Shown piece by piece: positions 33,995-43,003 of a stretch of 64,000 nucleotides of DNA. The stretch covers positions 310,001 through 374,000 of the forward strand of contig NZ_PEKX01000002.1 of the NCBI RefSeq assembly GCF_002796985.1. The letters are read 5' to 3'. A model generated the notes under the pieces. That model ran no database searches and had not been told where the DNA came from. It saw only the letters and a program-made list of their open reading frames with translations. The DNA is from Pseudomonas sp. (GTDB taxonomy: Bacteria > Pseudomonadota > Gammaproteobacteria > Pseudomonadales > Pseudomonadaceae). A program made the translations under genes and the position numbers. The first letter of the stretch is position 1. Each line of letters starts with the position of its first letter.

Positions 33995-36212
33995 TGTCCA
34001 GCCGCACAAGCTGCGCCGCCTGGTGGTGGTGGGGCTCGGTCTGATCGGCGGTTCCTTCGCCAAGGGCATCCGCGAGAAGGGCTTGTTCGAGGAAGTGGTC
34101 GGAGTCGACCGAGACCCGCAGACCCGCCGTCTGGCGGTGGAGCTGGGCGTGGTCGATCGCTGCGAGGAGAGCCTCGCCGCCGGCTGCCGTGACGCCGACG
34201 TGATCCAGCTCGCCGTGCCGATCCTGGCCATGGAAAAGGTCCTCGGCGAGCTCGCCATTCTCGATCTGGGCAACGCTATCCTCACTGACGTGGGCAGCGC
34301 CAAGGGCAATGTGGTACGCGCCGCCAAAGCGGTGTTCGGCGGTATGCCGGCGCGCTTCGTGCCCGGCCATCCCATCGCCGGTTCCGAGCAGAGTGGGGTG
34401 GAAGCAGCCAACGCGAAACTGTTCCGCCGTCATAAAGTCATCCTCACGCCGCTGGATAATGCCGACGCGGACGCCATCCAGTGCGTCGAGAGCCTCTGGC
34501 GCGAGCTGGGTGCGGATGTGGAGCAGATGGCCGTCGAACACCACGACGAAGTCCTTGCCGCCACCAGCCACCTGCCGCATCTGCTGGCTTTCACGCTGGT
34601 CGACTCGCTGGCCAAACGCAGCGAGAATCTGGAAATCTTCCGCTACGCCGCTGGCGGCTTCCGCGACTTCACGCGGATTGCCGGCAGCGACCCGGTGATG
34701 TGGCACGACATCTTCCTCGCCAACCGCGAGGCGGTGCTGCGCATCCTCGACGTATTCCGTGACGACCTCGATGATCTGCGCGAGGCCGTTGATAAAGGGG
34801 ACGGGCAACAACTGATGGGCGTCTTCACCCGCGCCCGTGTTGCCCGCGAGCATTTCAGCAAAATCCTGGCCCGCCGGGCCTATGTGGACGCCATGCACAA
34901 CAATGACCTGATTTTCCTGGCCCAGCCGGGTGGCCGCCTCTCCGGACGCGTTCGCGTACCGGGCGACAAGTCCATTTCCCACCGCTCGATCATGCTCGGC
35001 TCCCTCGCCGAAGGCACGACCGAGGTGCAGGGCTTCCTCGAGGGTGAAGACGCCCTCGCCACCATCCAGGCGTTCCGCGACATGGGCGTGGTCATCGAAG
35101 GCCCGCATCACGGTCGCGTGACCGTGCATGGTGTCGGCCTGTATGGCCTGAAGACTCCGCCCGGCCCGATCTACCTGGGTAACTCCGGCACTTCGATGCG
35201 CTTGCTCAGCGGCCTGCTCGCCGCCCAGTCGTTCGACACCACCCTGACCGGTGACGCCTCGCTGTCCAAGCGTCCGATGAACCGTGTCGCCAAGCCGCTG
35301 CGCGAGATGGGCGCGGTGATCGAGACCGGCCCTGAAGGCCGTCCGCCGCTGACCATCCGTGGTGGCCAGAAACTCATGGGCATGCACTACGACATGCCCA
35401 TGGCCAGCGCCCAGGTGAAATCCTGCCTGTTGCTCGCCGGCCTCTATGCCGCCGGTGAAACGTCCACCACCGAGCCGGCACCGACCCGCGACCACACCGA
35501 GCGCATGCTGCGCGGCTTCGGCTACCCGGTCGACGTCGAAGGCGCCACCGCCCGTGTCGAGTCCGGCCACAAACTCACCGCTACCTCGATCGAAGTCCCG
35601 GCTGATATTTCCTCTGCCGCGTTCTTCCTGGTCGCCGCGAGCATCGCCGAAGGTTCCGACCTGACCCTGGAGCACGTCGGCATCAACCCGACCCGCACCG
35701 GCGTCATCGACATCCTCAAGCTCATGGGCGCCGACATCACCCTGGAGAACCAGCGTGAAGTGGGTGGCGAGCCGGTTGCCGACATTCGCGTGCGCTCGGC
35801 CCAGTTGAAAGGCATCGACATCCCCGAAGACCTGGTGCCGCTGGCCATCGACGAGTTCCCGGTGCTCTTCGTCGCTGCCGCCAACGCCACTGGCCGCACC
35901 GTCCTGCGCGGCGCGGAAGAGCTACGGGTGAAAGAATCCGACCGCATCCAGGTCATGGCCGACGGCCTGCTGGCCCTGGGCGTGAAGTGCGAGCCGACCC
36001 CGGACGGCATCATCATCGACGGCGGCAGCTACGGCGGCGGCGAAGTCTGGAGCCATGGCGACCACCGTATCGCCATGTCCTTCAGCGTGGCTTCCCTGCG
36101 CGCCGGCGCGCCGATCCGCATTCATGACTGCGCCAACGTCGCGACTTCCTTCCCGAACTTCCTAGGGCTGGCGTCCGGTGCGGGCATCCGTGTCGCCGAG
36201 GAGAACAACTGA
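33987..36212 (+). CDS. aroA: Fused prephenate dehydrogenase / EPSP synthase (TyrA-AroA)
   Basis: A 741-residue fusion. Residues about 10-295 form prephenate dehydrogenase with NAD-binding GLGLIGGS at 16-23 and HPIAGSEQSG, feeding tyrosine synthesis. Residues about 310-740 form 5-enolpyruvylshikimate-3-phosphate synthase, with VPGDKSISHRSIMLGS, NSGTSMRLLSG and KESDRIQVMADG, the penultimate shikimate step. This fusion is known from Pseudomonas (PA3164). Translation starts at GTG 33987 inside the hisC end and overlaps cmk by one base. Confidence 0.95.
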   Translation: MPDVQPHKLRRLVVVGLGLIGGSFAKGIREKGLFEEVVGVDRDPQTRRLAVELGVVDRCEESLAAGCRDADVIQLAVPILAMEKVLGELAILDLGNAILTDVGSAKGNVVRAAKAVFGGMPARFVPGHPIAGSEQSGVEAANAKLFRRHKVILTPLDNADADAIQCVESLWRELGADVEQMAVEHHDEVLAATSHLPHLLAFTLVDSLAKRSENLEIFRYAAGGFRDFTRIAGSDPVMWHDIFLANREAVLRILDVFRDDLDDLREAVDKGDGQQLMGVFTRARVAREHFSKILARRAYVDAMHNNDLIFLAQPGGRLSGRVRVPGDKSISHRSIMLGSLAEGTTEVQGFLEGEDALATIQAFRDMGVVIEGPHHGRVTVHGVGLYGLKTPPGPIYLGNSGTSMRLLSGLLAAQSFDTTLTGDASLSKRPMNRVAKPLREMGAVIETGPEGRPPLTIRGGQKLMGMHYDMPMASAQVKSCLLLAGLYAAGETSTTEPAPTRDHTERMLRGFGYPVDVEGATARVESGHKLTATSIEVPADISSAAFFLVAASIAEGSDLTLEHVGINPTRTGVIDILKLMGADITLENQREVGGEPVADIRVRSAQLKGIDIPEDLVPLAIDEFPVLFVAAANATGRTVLRGAEELRVKESDRIQVMADGLLALGVKCEPTPDGIIIDGGSYGGGEVWSHGDHRIAMSFSVASLRAGAPIRIHDCANVATSFPNFLGLASGAGIRVAEENN

Positions 36213-36901
36213 TGAACGGCGAATGGCCGGTCCTCGCCATCGACGGCCCCAGCGGCTCCGGCAAGGGCACCGTCGCCGGCTTGCTGGCCAAGCGCCTGGG
36301 CTGGAACCTGCTGGATTCCGGCGCGCTGTATCGCCTGCTGGCGTTCGCCGCCGGTAACCACGGCATCGACCTGACCAATGAGGAGGCCCTCAAGGTCCTG
36401 GCTGCTCACCTGGACGTGCAGTTCACCCACGCCAAGGGCGGGCAGGGCCAGCACATCATCCTCGAAGGTGACGACGTCACCGACGTGATCCGTACCGAGC
36501 AGGTCGGCGCCGGTGCCTCGCAGGTCGCCGCATTGCCGGCGGTGCGCGATGCACTGCTGCAGCGTCAGCGGGCTTTCCTCGAAGCGCCGGGTCTGGTGGC
36601 CGACGGTCGCGACATGGGCACCGTGGTCTTCCCCAGTGCCCCGCTGAAGATATTCCTCACCGCTTCGGCCGAGGAGCGCGCCCGTCGCCGCTACCTGCAG
36701 CTCAAGGGCAAGGGTATCGATAGCAACCAGGCGCAACTGGCTGAAGAAATCAGCGCCCGCGACGAGCGCGACAGTCAGCGTGCCGTCGCTCCGCTCAAGC
36801 CCGCCGAAGGCGCCATCCTGGTGGATTCCACCTCGATGAGCATCGATGAAGTGGTAGACAGCATCCTTGCCGAAGTTGCCCGCCTGGGGCTGGCTGACTA
36901 G
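36212..36901 (+). CDS. cmk: Cytidylate kinase
   Basis: A 229-residue nucleoside monophosphate kinase that phosphorylates CMP and dCMP. The P-loop is IDGPSGSGKGTVAG (about 9-22); DGRDMGTVVFP and RARRRYLQLKGKG are typical, and an NMP-binding insert lies at about 60-100. It overlaps the aroA stop (TGATGA) and ends in a terminator before rpsA. Confidence 0.96.
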   Translation: MNGEWPVLAIDGPSGSGKGTVAGLLAKRLGWNLLDSGALYRLLAFAAGNHGIDLTNEEALKVLAAHLDVQFTHAKGGQGQHIILEGDDVTDVIRTEQVGAGASQVAALPAVRDALLQRQRAFLEAPGLVADGRDMGTVVFPSAPLKIFLTASAEERARRRYLQLKGKGIDSNQAQLAEEISARDERDSQRAVAPLKPAEGAILVDSTSMSIDEVVDSILAEVARLGLAD

Positions 36902-36917
36902 TCGATCTGCCAAGGAA

Positions 36918-36948
36918 GATCCCCGGTCATGCCGGGGATTTTTCTTTT
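36918..36948 (+). terminator. Intrinsic terminator after cmk
   Basis: ATCCCCGG pairs with CCGGGGAT around TCATG, followed by TTTTCTTTT. It begins 17 bases after the cmk stop and separates rpsA from full dependence on the supraoperon. Confidence 0.88.
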
Positions 36949-37055
36949 CAGGCGAGGGTGGTTCTGACGAGCGGTGACGCTCATTGCTCGAGGTTGGACG
37001 AAAATACGGGGATGAGGCTGGAGTCGCGATTGGCCTTGGAAGCCGGGGCTGCGGA

Positions 37056-37287
37056 TTGACGCGGCCAGCTTCCATTGCTAACATTCCAGACCTTATATCG
37101 GGAGGGTTTCGTCCATATTGAGCGAAGCACTCCCTTAAAATCTGAATGTGGAGCATCCGTTTCGGCGGGTGCAACAGGGGGCCGGCGGGATACCAGTCTT
37201 GATCCTGCTGGCTTCTTTTTCATCACTTGACCGTGTTCGCTGGTGGCGCGGAATCGGGCTTACAAGCCTTTGACTACAGGTATAGAC
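37056..37287 (+). promoter_or_regulatory. rpsA promoter and long leader
   Basis: TTGACG (37056-37061), 17 bases, TAACAT (37079-37084) is a near-consensus sigma70 promoter. Transcription would start near 37091, leaving a leader of about 197 bases before ATG 37288. In E. coli S1 represses its own translation through a structured leader; a similar role here is inference. The rest of the 386-base gap (36902-37055) holds only the cmk terminator. Confidence 0.65.
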
Positions 37288-38970
37288 ATGAGCGAAAGCT
37301 TCGCAGAACTCTTTGAAGAAAGTCTGAAATCCCTCGACATGCAGCCGGGTGCAATCATCACCGGCATCGTGGTCGACATCGATGGTGACTGGGTCACCGT
37401 CCATGCCGGCCTCAAGTCCGAGGGCGTCATCCCGGTCGAGCAGTTCTATAACGAACAGGGCGAGCTGACCATCAATGTGGGTGACGAAGTCCACGTTGCG
37501 CTGGACGCGGTAGAAGATGGCTTCGGTGAAACCAAGCTGTCCCGCGAAAAAGCCAAGCGTGCCGAGAGCTGGATTGTTCTGGAAGCTGCTTTCTCTGCCG
37601 ACGAAGTGGTCAAAGGCGTCATCAACGGCAAGGTCAAGGGTGGCTTCACCGTCGACGTCAACGGCATCCGCGCGTTCCTGCCGGGTTCGCTGGTCGACGT
37701 GCGTCCGGTGCGCGACACCACTCACCTGGAAGGCAAAGAGCTCGAGTTCAAGGTCATCAAGCTGGACCAGAAGCGCAACAACGTTGTCGTTTCCCGCCGC
37801 AGCGTGCTGGAAGCCGAGAACAGCGCCGAGCGCGAAGCTCTGCTGGAATCCCTGCAGGAAGGCCAGCAGGTCAAAGGTATCGTCAAGAACCTCACCGACT
37901 ACGGTGCGTTCGTTGACCTGGGCGGCGTCGATGGTCTGCTGCACATCACCGACATGGCCTGGAAGCGTATCAAGCATCCGTCGGAAATCGTCAACGTTGG
38001 CGACGAGATCGATGTCAAGGTTCTGAAGTTCGACCGCGAGCGCAACCGCGTATCCCTGGGCCTGAAGCAACTGGGCGAAGACCCATGGGTTGCCATCAAA
38101 GCCCGTTACCCGGAAGGCACCCGCGTTACCGCGCGCGTCACCAACCTCACCGACTACGGCTGCTTCGCCGAGCTGGAAGAGGGTGTGGAAGGCCTGGTAC
38201 ACGTCTCCGAAATGGACTGGACCAACAAGAACATCCACCCGTCGAAAGTCGTTCAGGTTGGCGACGAAGTGGAAGTTCAGGTTCTGGACATCGACGAAGA
38301 GCGTCGTCGTATCTCCCTGGGCATCAAGCAGTGCAAGTCCAACCCGTGGGAAGACTTCTCTGGCCGCTTCAACAAGGGCGACAAGATCTCCGGCACCATC
38401 AAGTCGATCACCGATTTCGGTATCTTCATCGGCCTGGAAGGCGGCATCGACGGTCTGGTTCACCTGTCCGACATCTCCTGGAACGAAGTTGGCGAAGAAG
38501 CCGTTCGCCGCTTCAAGAAGGGCGACGAGCTGGAAACCGTCATCCTCTCCGTTGATCCGGAGCGTGAGCGCATCTCCCTGGGCATCAAGCAGCTGGAAGA
38601 CGATCCGTTCTCCAACTACGCATCGCTCAACGAGAAAGGCACCATCGTTCGCGGCACCGTGAAAGAAGTCGACGCCAAAGGCGCCGTCATCAGCCTGGGC
38701 GGCGAAATCGAAGGCATCCTGAAAGCCTCCGAAATCAGCCGTGACCGCGTTGAAGACGCTCGCAACGTTCTGAAAGAAGGCGAAGAAGTCGAAGCCAAGA
38801 TCATCAGTATCGACCGTAAGAGCCGCGTCATCTCCCTCTCCATCAAGTCGAAAGACGTTGATGACGAGAAAGATGCGATGAAAGAACTGCGCCACAAGCA
38901 AGACGTAGAAGCCACTGGTCCGACCACCATCGGTGATCTGATCCGTGCTCAGATGGAGAACCAGGGCTAA
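37288..38970 (+). CDS. rpsA: 30S ribosomal protein S1
   Basis: A 560-residue protein with six S1 (OB-fold) domains that binds mRNA and the 30S subunit; the repeats are visible as GIVVDIDGDWVTVHAG, GAFVDLGGVDGLLHITDM, GCFAELEEGVEGLVHVSEM and GIFIGLEGGIDGLVHLSDI. Length matches P. aeruginosa S1 (559). ATG 37288 follows CAGG at about 8 bases; the longer frame from 37243 lacks support. The usual downstream partner ihfB is not present: a terminator and an EamA gene follow. Confidence 0.97.
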   Translation: MSESFAELFEESLKSLDMQPGAIITGIVVDIDGDWVTVHAGLKSEGVIPVEQFYNEQGELTINVGDEVHVALDAVEDGFGETKLSREKAKRAESWIVLEAAFSADEVVKGVINGKVKGGFTVDVNGIRAFLPGSLVDVRPVRDTTHLEGKELEFKVIKLDQKRNNVVVSRRSVLEAENSAEREALLESLQEGQQVKGIVKNLTDYGAFVDLGGVDGLLHITDMAWKRIKHPSEIVNVGDEIDVKVLKFDRERNRVSLGLKQLGEDPWVAIKARYPEGTRVTARVTNLTDYGCFAELEEGVEGLVHVSEMDWTNKNIHPSKVVQVGDEVEVQVLDIDEERRRISLGIKQCKSNPWEDFSGRFNKGDKISGTIKSITDFGIFIGLEGGIDGLVHLSDISWNEVGEEAVRRFKKGDELETVILSVDPERERISLGIKQLEDDPFSNYASLNEKGTIVRGTVKEVDAKGAVISLGGEIEGILKASEISRDRVEDARNVLKEGEEVEAKIISIDRKSRVISLSIKSKDVDDEKDAMKELRHKQDVEATGPTTIGDLIRAQMENQG

Positions 38971-38989
38971 TCCCTGATTCCTCATCCCA

Positions 38990-39018
38990 GAAAAAGGGCG
39001 ACTTCGGTCGCCCTTTTT
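38990..39018 (+). terminator. Intrinsic terminator after rpsA
   Basis: AAAAAGGGCGAC pairs with GTCGCCCTTTTT around a TTCG tetraloop, 20 bases after the rpsA stop. Confidence 0.93.
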
Positions 39019-39110
39019 CGTTTCTGCACTTCACAGGCGGCGGGCGCGCAAAGCTGTCTCCGCTGTCTGTCTGGCGCTATGTTGCTTGCCCCGTCCCGGT
39101 CGCCTTGCCC

Positions 39111-39980
39111 ATGCCATACCTGCTATTCGTCACCGTCCTCTGGGCGTTCTCCTTCAGCCTGATCGGCGAATACCTCGCCGGGCAGGTCGACAGCTATTTT
39201 GCCGTGCTGACCCGTGTGGTGCTGGCCGGCCTGGTGTTCCTGCCGCTGACCCGCTGGCGCGGCGTCGACCCACGCTTCATCGGCGGCGTGATGCTGGTGG
39301 GCGCGCTGCAGTTCGGTATCACCTACGTCTGCCTTTACCAGAGCTTCCGGGTGCTGACGGTGCCGGAGGTGCTGCTGTTTACCGTGCTGACCCCGTTGCA
39401 TGTGGCGCTGATCGATGACGCGCTGAATCGCCGATTCAATGCCTGGGCGCTACTGGCGGCCGCCGTGGCGGTGCTGGGCGCCGGGATCATCCGTTACGAC
39501 GGTGTGAGCGGTGACTACGTCCAGGGCTTCCTGTTGTTGCAGCTGGCCAACGCGACCTTCGCGGCTGGGCAGGTCTTCTACAAGCACCTGGTGCAGCGCT
39601 ACCCTTCGGACATCCCGCAGTTCCGCCGCTTCGGCTACTTCTTCGTTGGTGCGCTGCTGATTGCGCTGCCGGGCTGGCTGCTGTTCGGCAATCCGCAGAA
39701 GCTGCCGAGTACCGACGTGCAATGGGGGGTGCTGGTGTGGATGGGCCTGCTAGCCACCGCGCTCGGGCAGTTCTGGTGGAACAAGGGCGGCACGATGGTG
39801 GATGCCGGTACTCTGGCAGTGATGAACAACCTGCATGTTCCGGTCGGACTGCTGATCAACCTGTTGATCTGGAATGAGGCCGCCGATGTGCCGCGTCTGG
39901 CGCTGGGTGGTGCGGTAATTGTCGCCTCGCTGGGCGTCAACTGCTTCGGCCTGCGTCGCCACAAGGAGCGCTTTGCATGA
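39111..39980 (+). CDS. EamA/DMT-family transporter
   Basis: A 289-residue inner-membrane protein with ten hydrophobic helices in two EamA halves (FVTVLWAFSFSLIGEYLAG at the start; GLLATALGQFWWNKGG in the second half). The substrate is unknown. I chose ATG 39111; the frame also opens at TTG 39105. No good ribosome site is visible for either. Its stop overlaps the rarD-like start by four bases, so the two are one unit. It occupies the place where ihfB normally follows rpsA. Confidence 0.85.
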   Translation: MPYLLFVTVLWAFSFSLIGEYLAGQVDSYFAVLTRVVLAGLVFLPLTRWRGVDPRFIGGVMLVGALQFGITYVCLYQSFRVLTVPEVLLFTVLTPLHVALIDDALNRRFNAWALLAAAVAVLGAGIIRYDGVSGDYVQGFLLLQLANATFAAGQVFYKHLVQRYPSDIPQFRRFGYFFVGALLIALPGWLLFGNPQKLPSTDVQWGVLVWMGLLATALGQFWWNKGGTMVDAGTLAVMNNLHVPVGLLINLLIWNEAADVPRLALGGAVIVASLGVNCFGLRRHKERFA

Positions 39981-40873
39981 ACATCTCCGGACGTGGTGTG
40001 GCGCTGTCCCTGGCGTCTTCCGTGCTGTTCGTGACCCTGCCGGGCTACATCCACTCGCTGGAGCCGCTGACCAGCATTCAGGTAATCGCCCACCGGGTAC
40101 TCTGGTCGATCCCCATGGTGCTGCTGCTGGTGCTGTTCACACGTCAGGGCGGCGTGTTGCGCGATGCCGGCCGGCGCCTGCTGCGCGAGCCGTGGCTGCT
40201 GGCGTGCTTCCCGCTGACGGCGGCGATGATGCTGGTCCAGTGGGGCGTGTTCATCTGGGCGCCCATGGTCGGGCGTACGCTGGAGCTGTCGCTGGGCTAC
40301 TTCCTGCTGCCGCTGACCATGGTGCTCTGTGGCCGGGTGTTCTACGGCGAGCGCCTGACCACGCTGCAGGGCATCGCCGTCGCCTTTGCGCTGGCCGGTG
40401 TGCTGCATGAGCTATGGCTGACCCGCGCGTTCTCCTGGTTCACCCTGATTACTGCACTGGGCTATCCGCCGTACTTCATGCTGCGCCGCAAGATGGCGGT
40501 GGATTCACTGTCTGGCTTCGTCTTCGAGATGATCGTGTTGCTGCCCTTCGCTCTGGCGGCCCTGTGGATAACCGATAGCGGCAAGGTGCTGGAAGAGGTT
40601 CCGCGCCTGTGGGCGCTGCTGCCGCTGCTGGGCCTGATCAGCGCGCTGGCGTTCGGCGCGATGATGGCGGCCAGCCGGTTGCTGCCTATGGGGCTGTTCG
40701 GGATTCTGAGCTATGTCGAGCCGGTCCTGCTGTTCGCCATCGCCGTGCTTTTCCTGGGCGAGGCTTTCAATCCGGCGCAGATCTGGACCTATGGGCCGAT
40801 CTGGATCGCCGTGCTACTGACCGGTTGGGATAGTGCGCGACTGCTGCGCCGACAGGCGCGTCGCGGCTTGTAA
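39977..40873 (+). CDS. rarD: RarD-type EamA transporter
   Basis: A 298-residue membrane protein with ten hydrophobic helices. The pattern IQVIAHRVLWSIPMV at helix 2, LELSLGYFLLPLTMVLCGRV in the middle and LLPMGLFGILSYVEPVLLF near the end is typical of RarD proteins, a DMT branch whose substrate is not settled. It overlaps the previous EamA gene by four bases (ATGA). The two transporters have different sequence and are not a recent duplication. Confidence 0.85.
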   Translation: MNISGRGVALSLASSVLFVTLPGYIHSLEPLTSIQVIAHRVLWSIPMVLLLVLFTRQGGVLRDAGRRLLREPWLLACFPLTAAMMLVQWGVFIWAPMVGRTLELSLGYFLLPLTMVLCGRVFYGERLTTLQGIAVAFALAGVLHELWLTRAFSWFTLITALGYPPYFMLRRKMAVDSLSGFVFEMIVLLPFALAALWITDSGKVLEEVPRLWALLPLLGLISALAFGAMMAASRLLPMGLFGILSYVEPVLLFAIAVLFLGEAFNPAQIWTYGPIWIAVLLTGWDSARLLRRQARRGL

Positions 40874-40914
40874 GCGGGGGTAAGCGCTCTCCCGAGAGGC
40901 GAGAGCGCTCAGCG

Positions 40915-41520
40915 TCAGTCGAAGCTCCCGCCGACGTCGGCCTTGGCCAGGGTTTCCGGCAGGATGCGGCGTGCGGCGGTGTAGTGACGCTTCCAGTAGT
41001 CGCCATCGAGGTCGGAAACACGGACTTTCTGGCCGCGGCGAGGCGCGTGGACAAACTGGTTATCACCAACGTAGATGCCGACGTGATCAACATTACGGCG
41101 GTTGTGGATGCGGAAGAACACCAGGTCGCCGGGCAGCAGGTCATCCCGTGCGACTTTCGAGTTGCCGCGCATGTTGAAGATTTCCCGTGCGGTACGCGGC
41201 AGGTCTACTTCATCGATGTTCTGGAAGACGTAATTGACCAGACCGCTGCAATCGAAGCCGCGCTTGGGCGAGGTGCCGCCCCAGCGATAGGGCGTGCCGA
41301 TCATGTTGTAGGCGCGCTGGGTCACCTGGTGCGCTTCGCTTTTGGCCGGTTTGACGGCCTTGGCATTGAAGGTCAGCAGGGCGCTGCCCTGGACCGGGAC
41401 GCGGAGATCGACCGGAGCGGGTTGATAGGTGCGCGTGATCTTGGAAGAGGCAGATGCCTCGGTAGCGGCCAATACGGTCGCCAAGCCTATGGAAAGGCAT
41501 GTCAAAAGGGTACTTCGCAT
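40915..41520 (-). CDS. NlpC/P60 cell-wall peptidase (C40 family)
   Basis: A 201-residue exported peptidoglycan hydrolase. A signal peptide covers about 1-24 (ATEASA cleavage) with no lipobox. The NlpC/P60 domain (about 65-190) has catalytic C91 in GFDCSGLV, H146 in VDHVGIYVG and H158 in FVHAPRRG. Such enzymes cut D-glutamyl-diaminopimelate stem peptides. It lies convergent to rarD, with a 343-base upstream region. The exact bond cut is family inference. Confidence 0.9.
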   Translation of the reverse strand: MRSTLLTCLSIGLATVLAATEASASSKITRTYQPAPVDLRVPVQGSALLTFNAKAVKPAKSEAHQVTQRAYNMIGTPYRWGGTSPKRGFDCSGLVNYVFQNIDEVDLPRTAREIFNMRGNSKVARDDLLPGDLVFFRIHNRRNVDHVGIYVGDNQFVHAPRRGQKVRVSDLDGDYWKRHYTAARRILPETLAKADVGGSFD

Positions 41521-41863
41521 TCGGCATGTCTTCTTGCTGGTTGATGTCGCCCAGACTCCGCTGGATCGCCGTTTTTGTCGGCGTGGTTTCCTTTGGTCCG
41601 CTCAAAAATTCCACGCATTCTGAACGACTTTTCATGACAGTTCGTACCGTTTGTCGATTCTGCCGTTGTGCTTGTGACTTGCCGGACTTTGCGTGACATG
41701 TGTTCGGACGCAGCAGTCACGGCCTGACCTTATAGCCGGAAGCCCTATAAACCGGGCGTTTCGGCGCAGGGTAAGGCCGGGCGCGAATTGCTGGCGAAAA
41801 GCCAGATCGGCAGGGGGTCTTAAGGAAAAACCCGACGAAATGCAGGTATTTGAGCTGAAGGAA
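41521..41863. other. Gap upstream of the NlpC/P60 gene
   Basis: These 343 bases lie between the start of the leftward NlpC/P60 gene and the stop of a leftward Nudix gene, so they should hold the NlpC/P60 promoter. Short open frames here have no family match. I see no strong hairpin, REP or RNA gene. Confidence 0.4.
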
Positions 41864-42274
41864 TCAGCTCAGATGGGCCAGCAGAGCGGGAAGGACCTGC
41901 TCGCGCAGCAGTGGGGCGAGGTTTTGCGGGTAATCGCCAGCGGGAGCCAGCCAAGCCAGTTCCTCCAGTTCGGCGGCGGGATGGACGGTGTGGGGCAGGG
42001 CGGCGACGAAGACCTGCGCATTCACGCGCATGCCCGGCTCGTTGGCGGCCTCGGCCTGGAACTGGCCGAGCGGGATGAGGGCGGAGGGTGATAGATGCAG
42101 GTCGAGTTCTTCGCCCAGTTCACGCAGCAGCGCCTGGATGGAAGTCTCGCCGGGCTCGTGCTTGCCGCCGGGCAGCATGAAGGCCTGGGTGCCACGCTTG
42201 CGCACCAGCAGCAGACGCCCGGTGTCATCCAGCAGGCAGGCGGCGGCGATACGAAGGGTGGTGGCGAGGGTCAT
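41864..42274 (-). CDS. Nudix hydrolase
   Basis: A 136-residue Nudix protein with the box GGKHEPGETSIQALLRELGE (about 35-54) and following E-L-D-L, an intact G-x5-E-x7-RE-x2-EE motif. The substrate is unknown. It overlaps the upstream reductase-like gene by four bases, suggesting co-translation. Confidence 0.9.
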   Translation of the reverse strand: MTLATTLRIAAACLLDDTGRLLLVRKRGTQAFMLPGGKHEPGETSIQALLRELGEELDLHLSPSALIPLGQFQAEAANEPGMRVNAQVFVAALPHTVHPAAELEELAWLAPAGDYPQNLAPLLREQVLPALLAHLS

Positions 42275-42816
42275 GGCGAGGGCGTTTCCTTCAGAACCTG
42301 GTAGCGCATCTGCACGATGCCACTGGGGAAGCTGCGCTGCTCAAGTAACTGCAGGCGTTGCTCGAGCCCGATGCTGAACAGGGGAATGCCGGCGCCGAGC
42401 AGGTGCGGAATGATGCTGACGATCACTTCGTCGAGCAAGCCCCCAGCGAGAAAGTTGCCCGCCAGGCTGCCGCCACCTACCAGCCAGATGCGCTGGCAGC
42501 CGCGAGCCTCCAGCGAGGCGAGGGCATCCACTGGCGTGTAGTGTTCGAGCTCCACCTGGGGCGCGGCCCTGGACAAATGATTGGAGCGGGTCATGACCAG
42601 CGCGGGCTTGTCCGGGTAGGGCCATTGGCCCTGGCCCAGGCAGAACAGATAGGTCGCTCGTCCCATGAGCAGACCGTCGATGCTGGAATAGAAGGCGTTG
42701 TAGCCATGGTCGTCGGCCCCGCTGCCATAGCCTTCGAGCCAGTCCACGCTGCCGTCGGGGCGGGCGATGTAGCCGTCGAGGCTGGCGGCTACGTAATAAA
42801 TGAGAGTCGATGGCAC
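42271..42816 (-). CDS. RibD C-terminal / dihydrofolate reductase-like protein
   Basis: A 181-residue protein of the RibD C-terminal (DHFR-like) fold: YYVAASLDGYIARPDGSVDWL at the start, LMGRATY, and IWLVGGGSLAGNFL near residue 110, the NADPH-binding stretch. Such stand-alone proteins are called dihydrofolate reductase family, but the real substrate is unknown. It overlaps the Nudix gene by four bases (first gene of the pair). Confidence 0.87.
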   Translation of the reverse strand: MPSTLIYYVAASLDGYIARPDGSVDWLEGYGSGADDHGYNAFYSSIDGLLMGRATYLFCLGQGQWPYPDKPALVMTRSNHLSRAAPQVELEHYTPVDALASLEARGCQRIWLVGGGSLAGNFLAGGLLDEVIVSIIPHLLGAGIPLFSIGLEQRLQLLEQRSFPSGIVQMRYQVLKETPSP

Positions 42817-43003
42817 CTCAATTCTCCTTCTTTGTTGGGCCCATCAGAGCATGGCATCGGCGCTCGCAAGGCGCCGGTGCGTTTGTCGGATTATTGACGC
42901 GTCCAGGCGTGTGCCTGCGCCATCGGCAATATTTCCAGCGCGCCGGCTCCGCAAACATTAAGCTATGCAGCTATTTAGTCTTTACGTGATATCGAGGTCT
43001 GCC

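Noticed and set aside
33828..35675. 615-codon open frame antisense to tyrA-aroA
   Set aside because: Shadow of the fused aromatic gene; no domain or ribosome site.
37135..38985. 616-codon open frame antisense to rpsA
   Set aside because: Mirror of the repeated S1 domains; periodic composition, no ribosome site, no recognisable domain.
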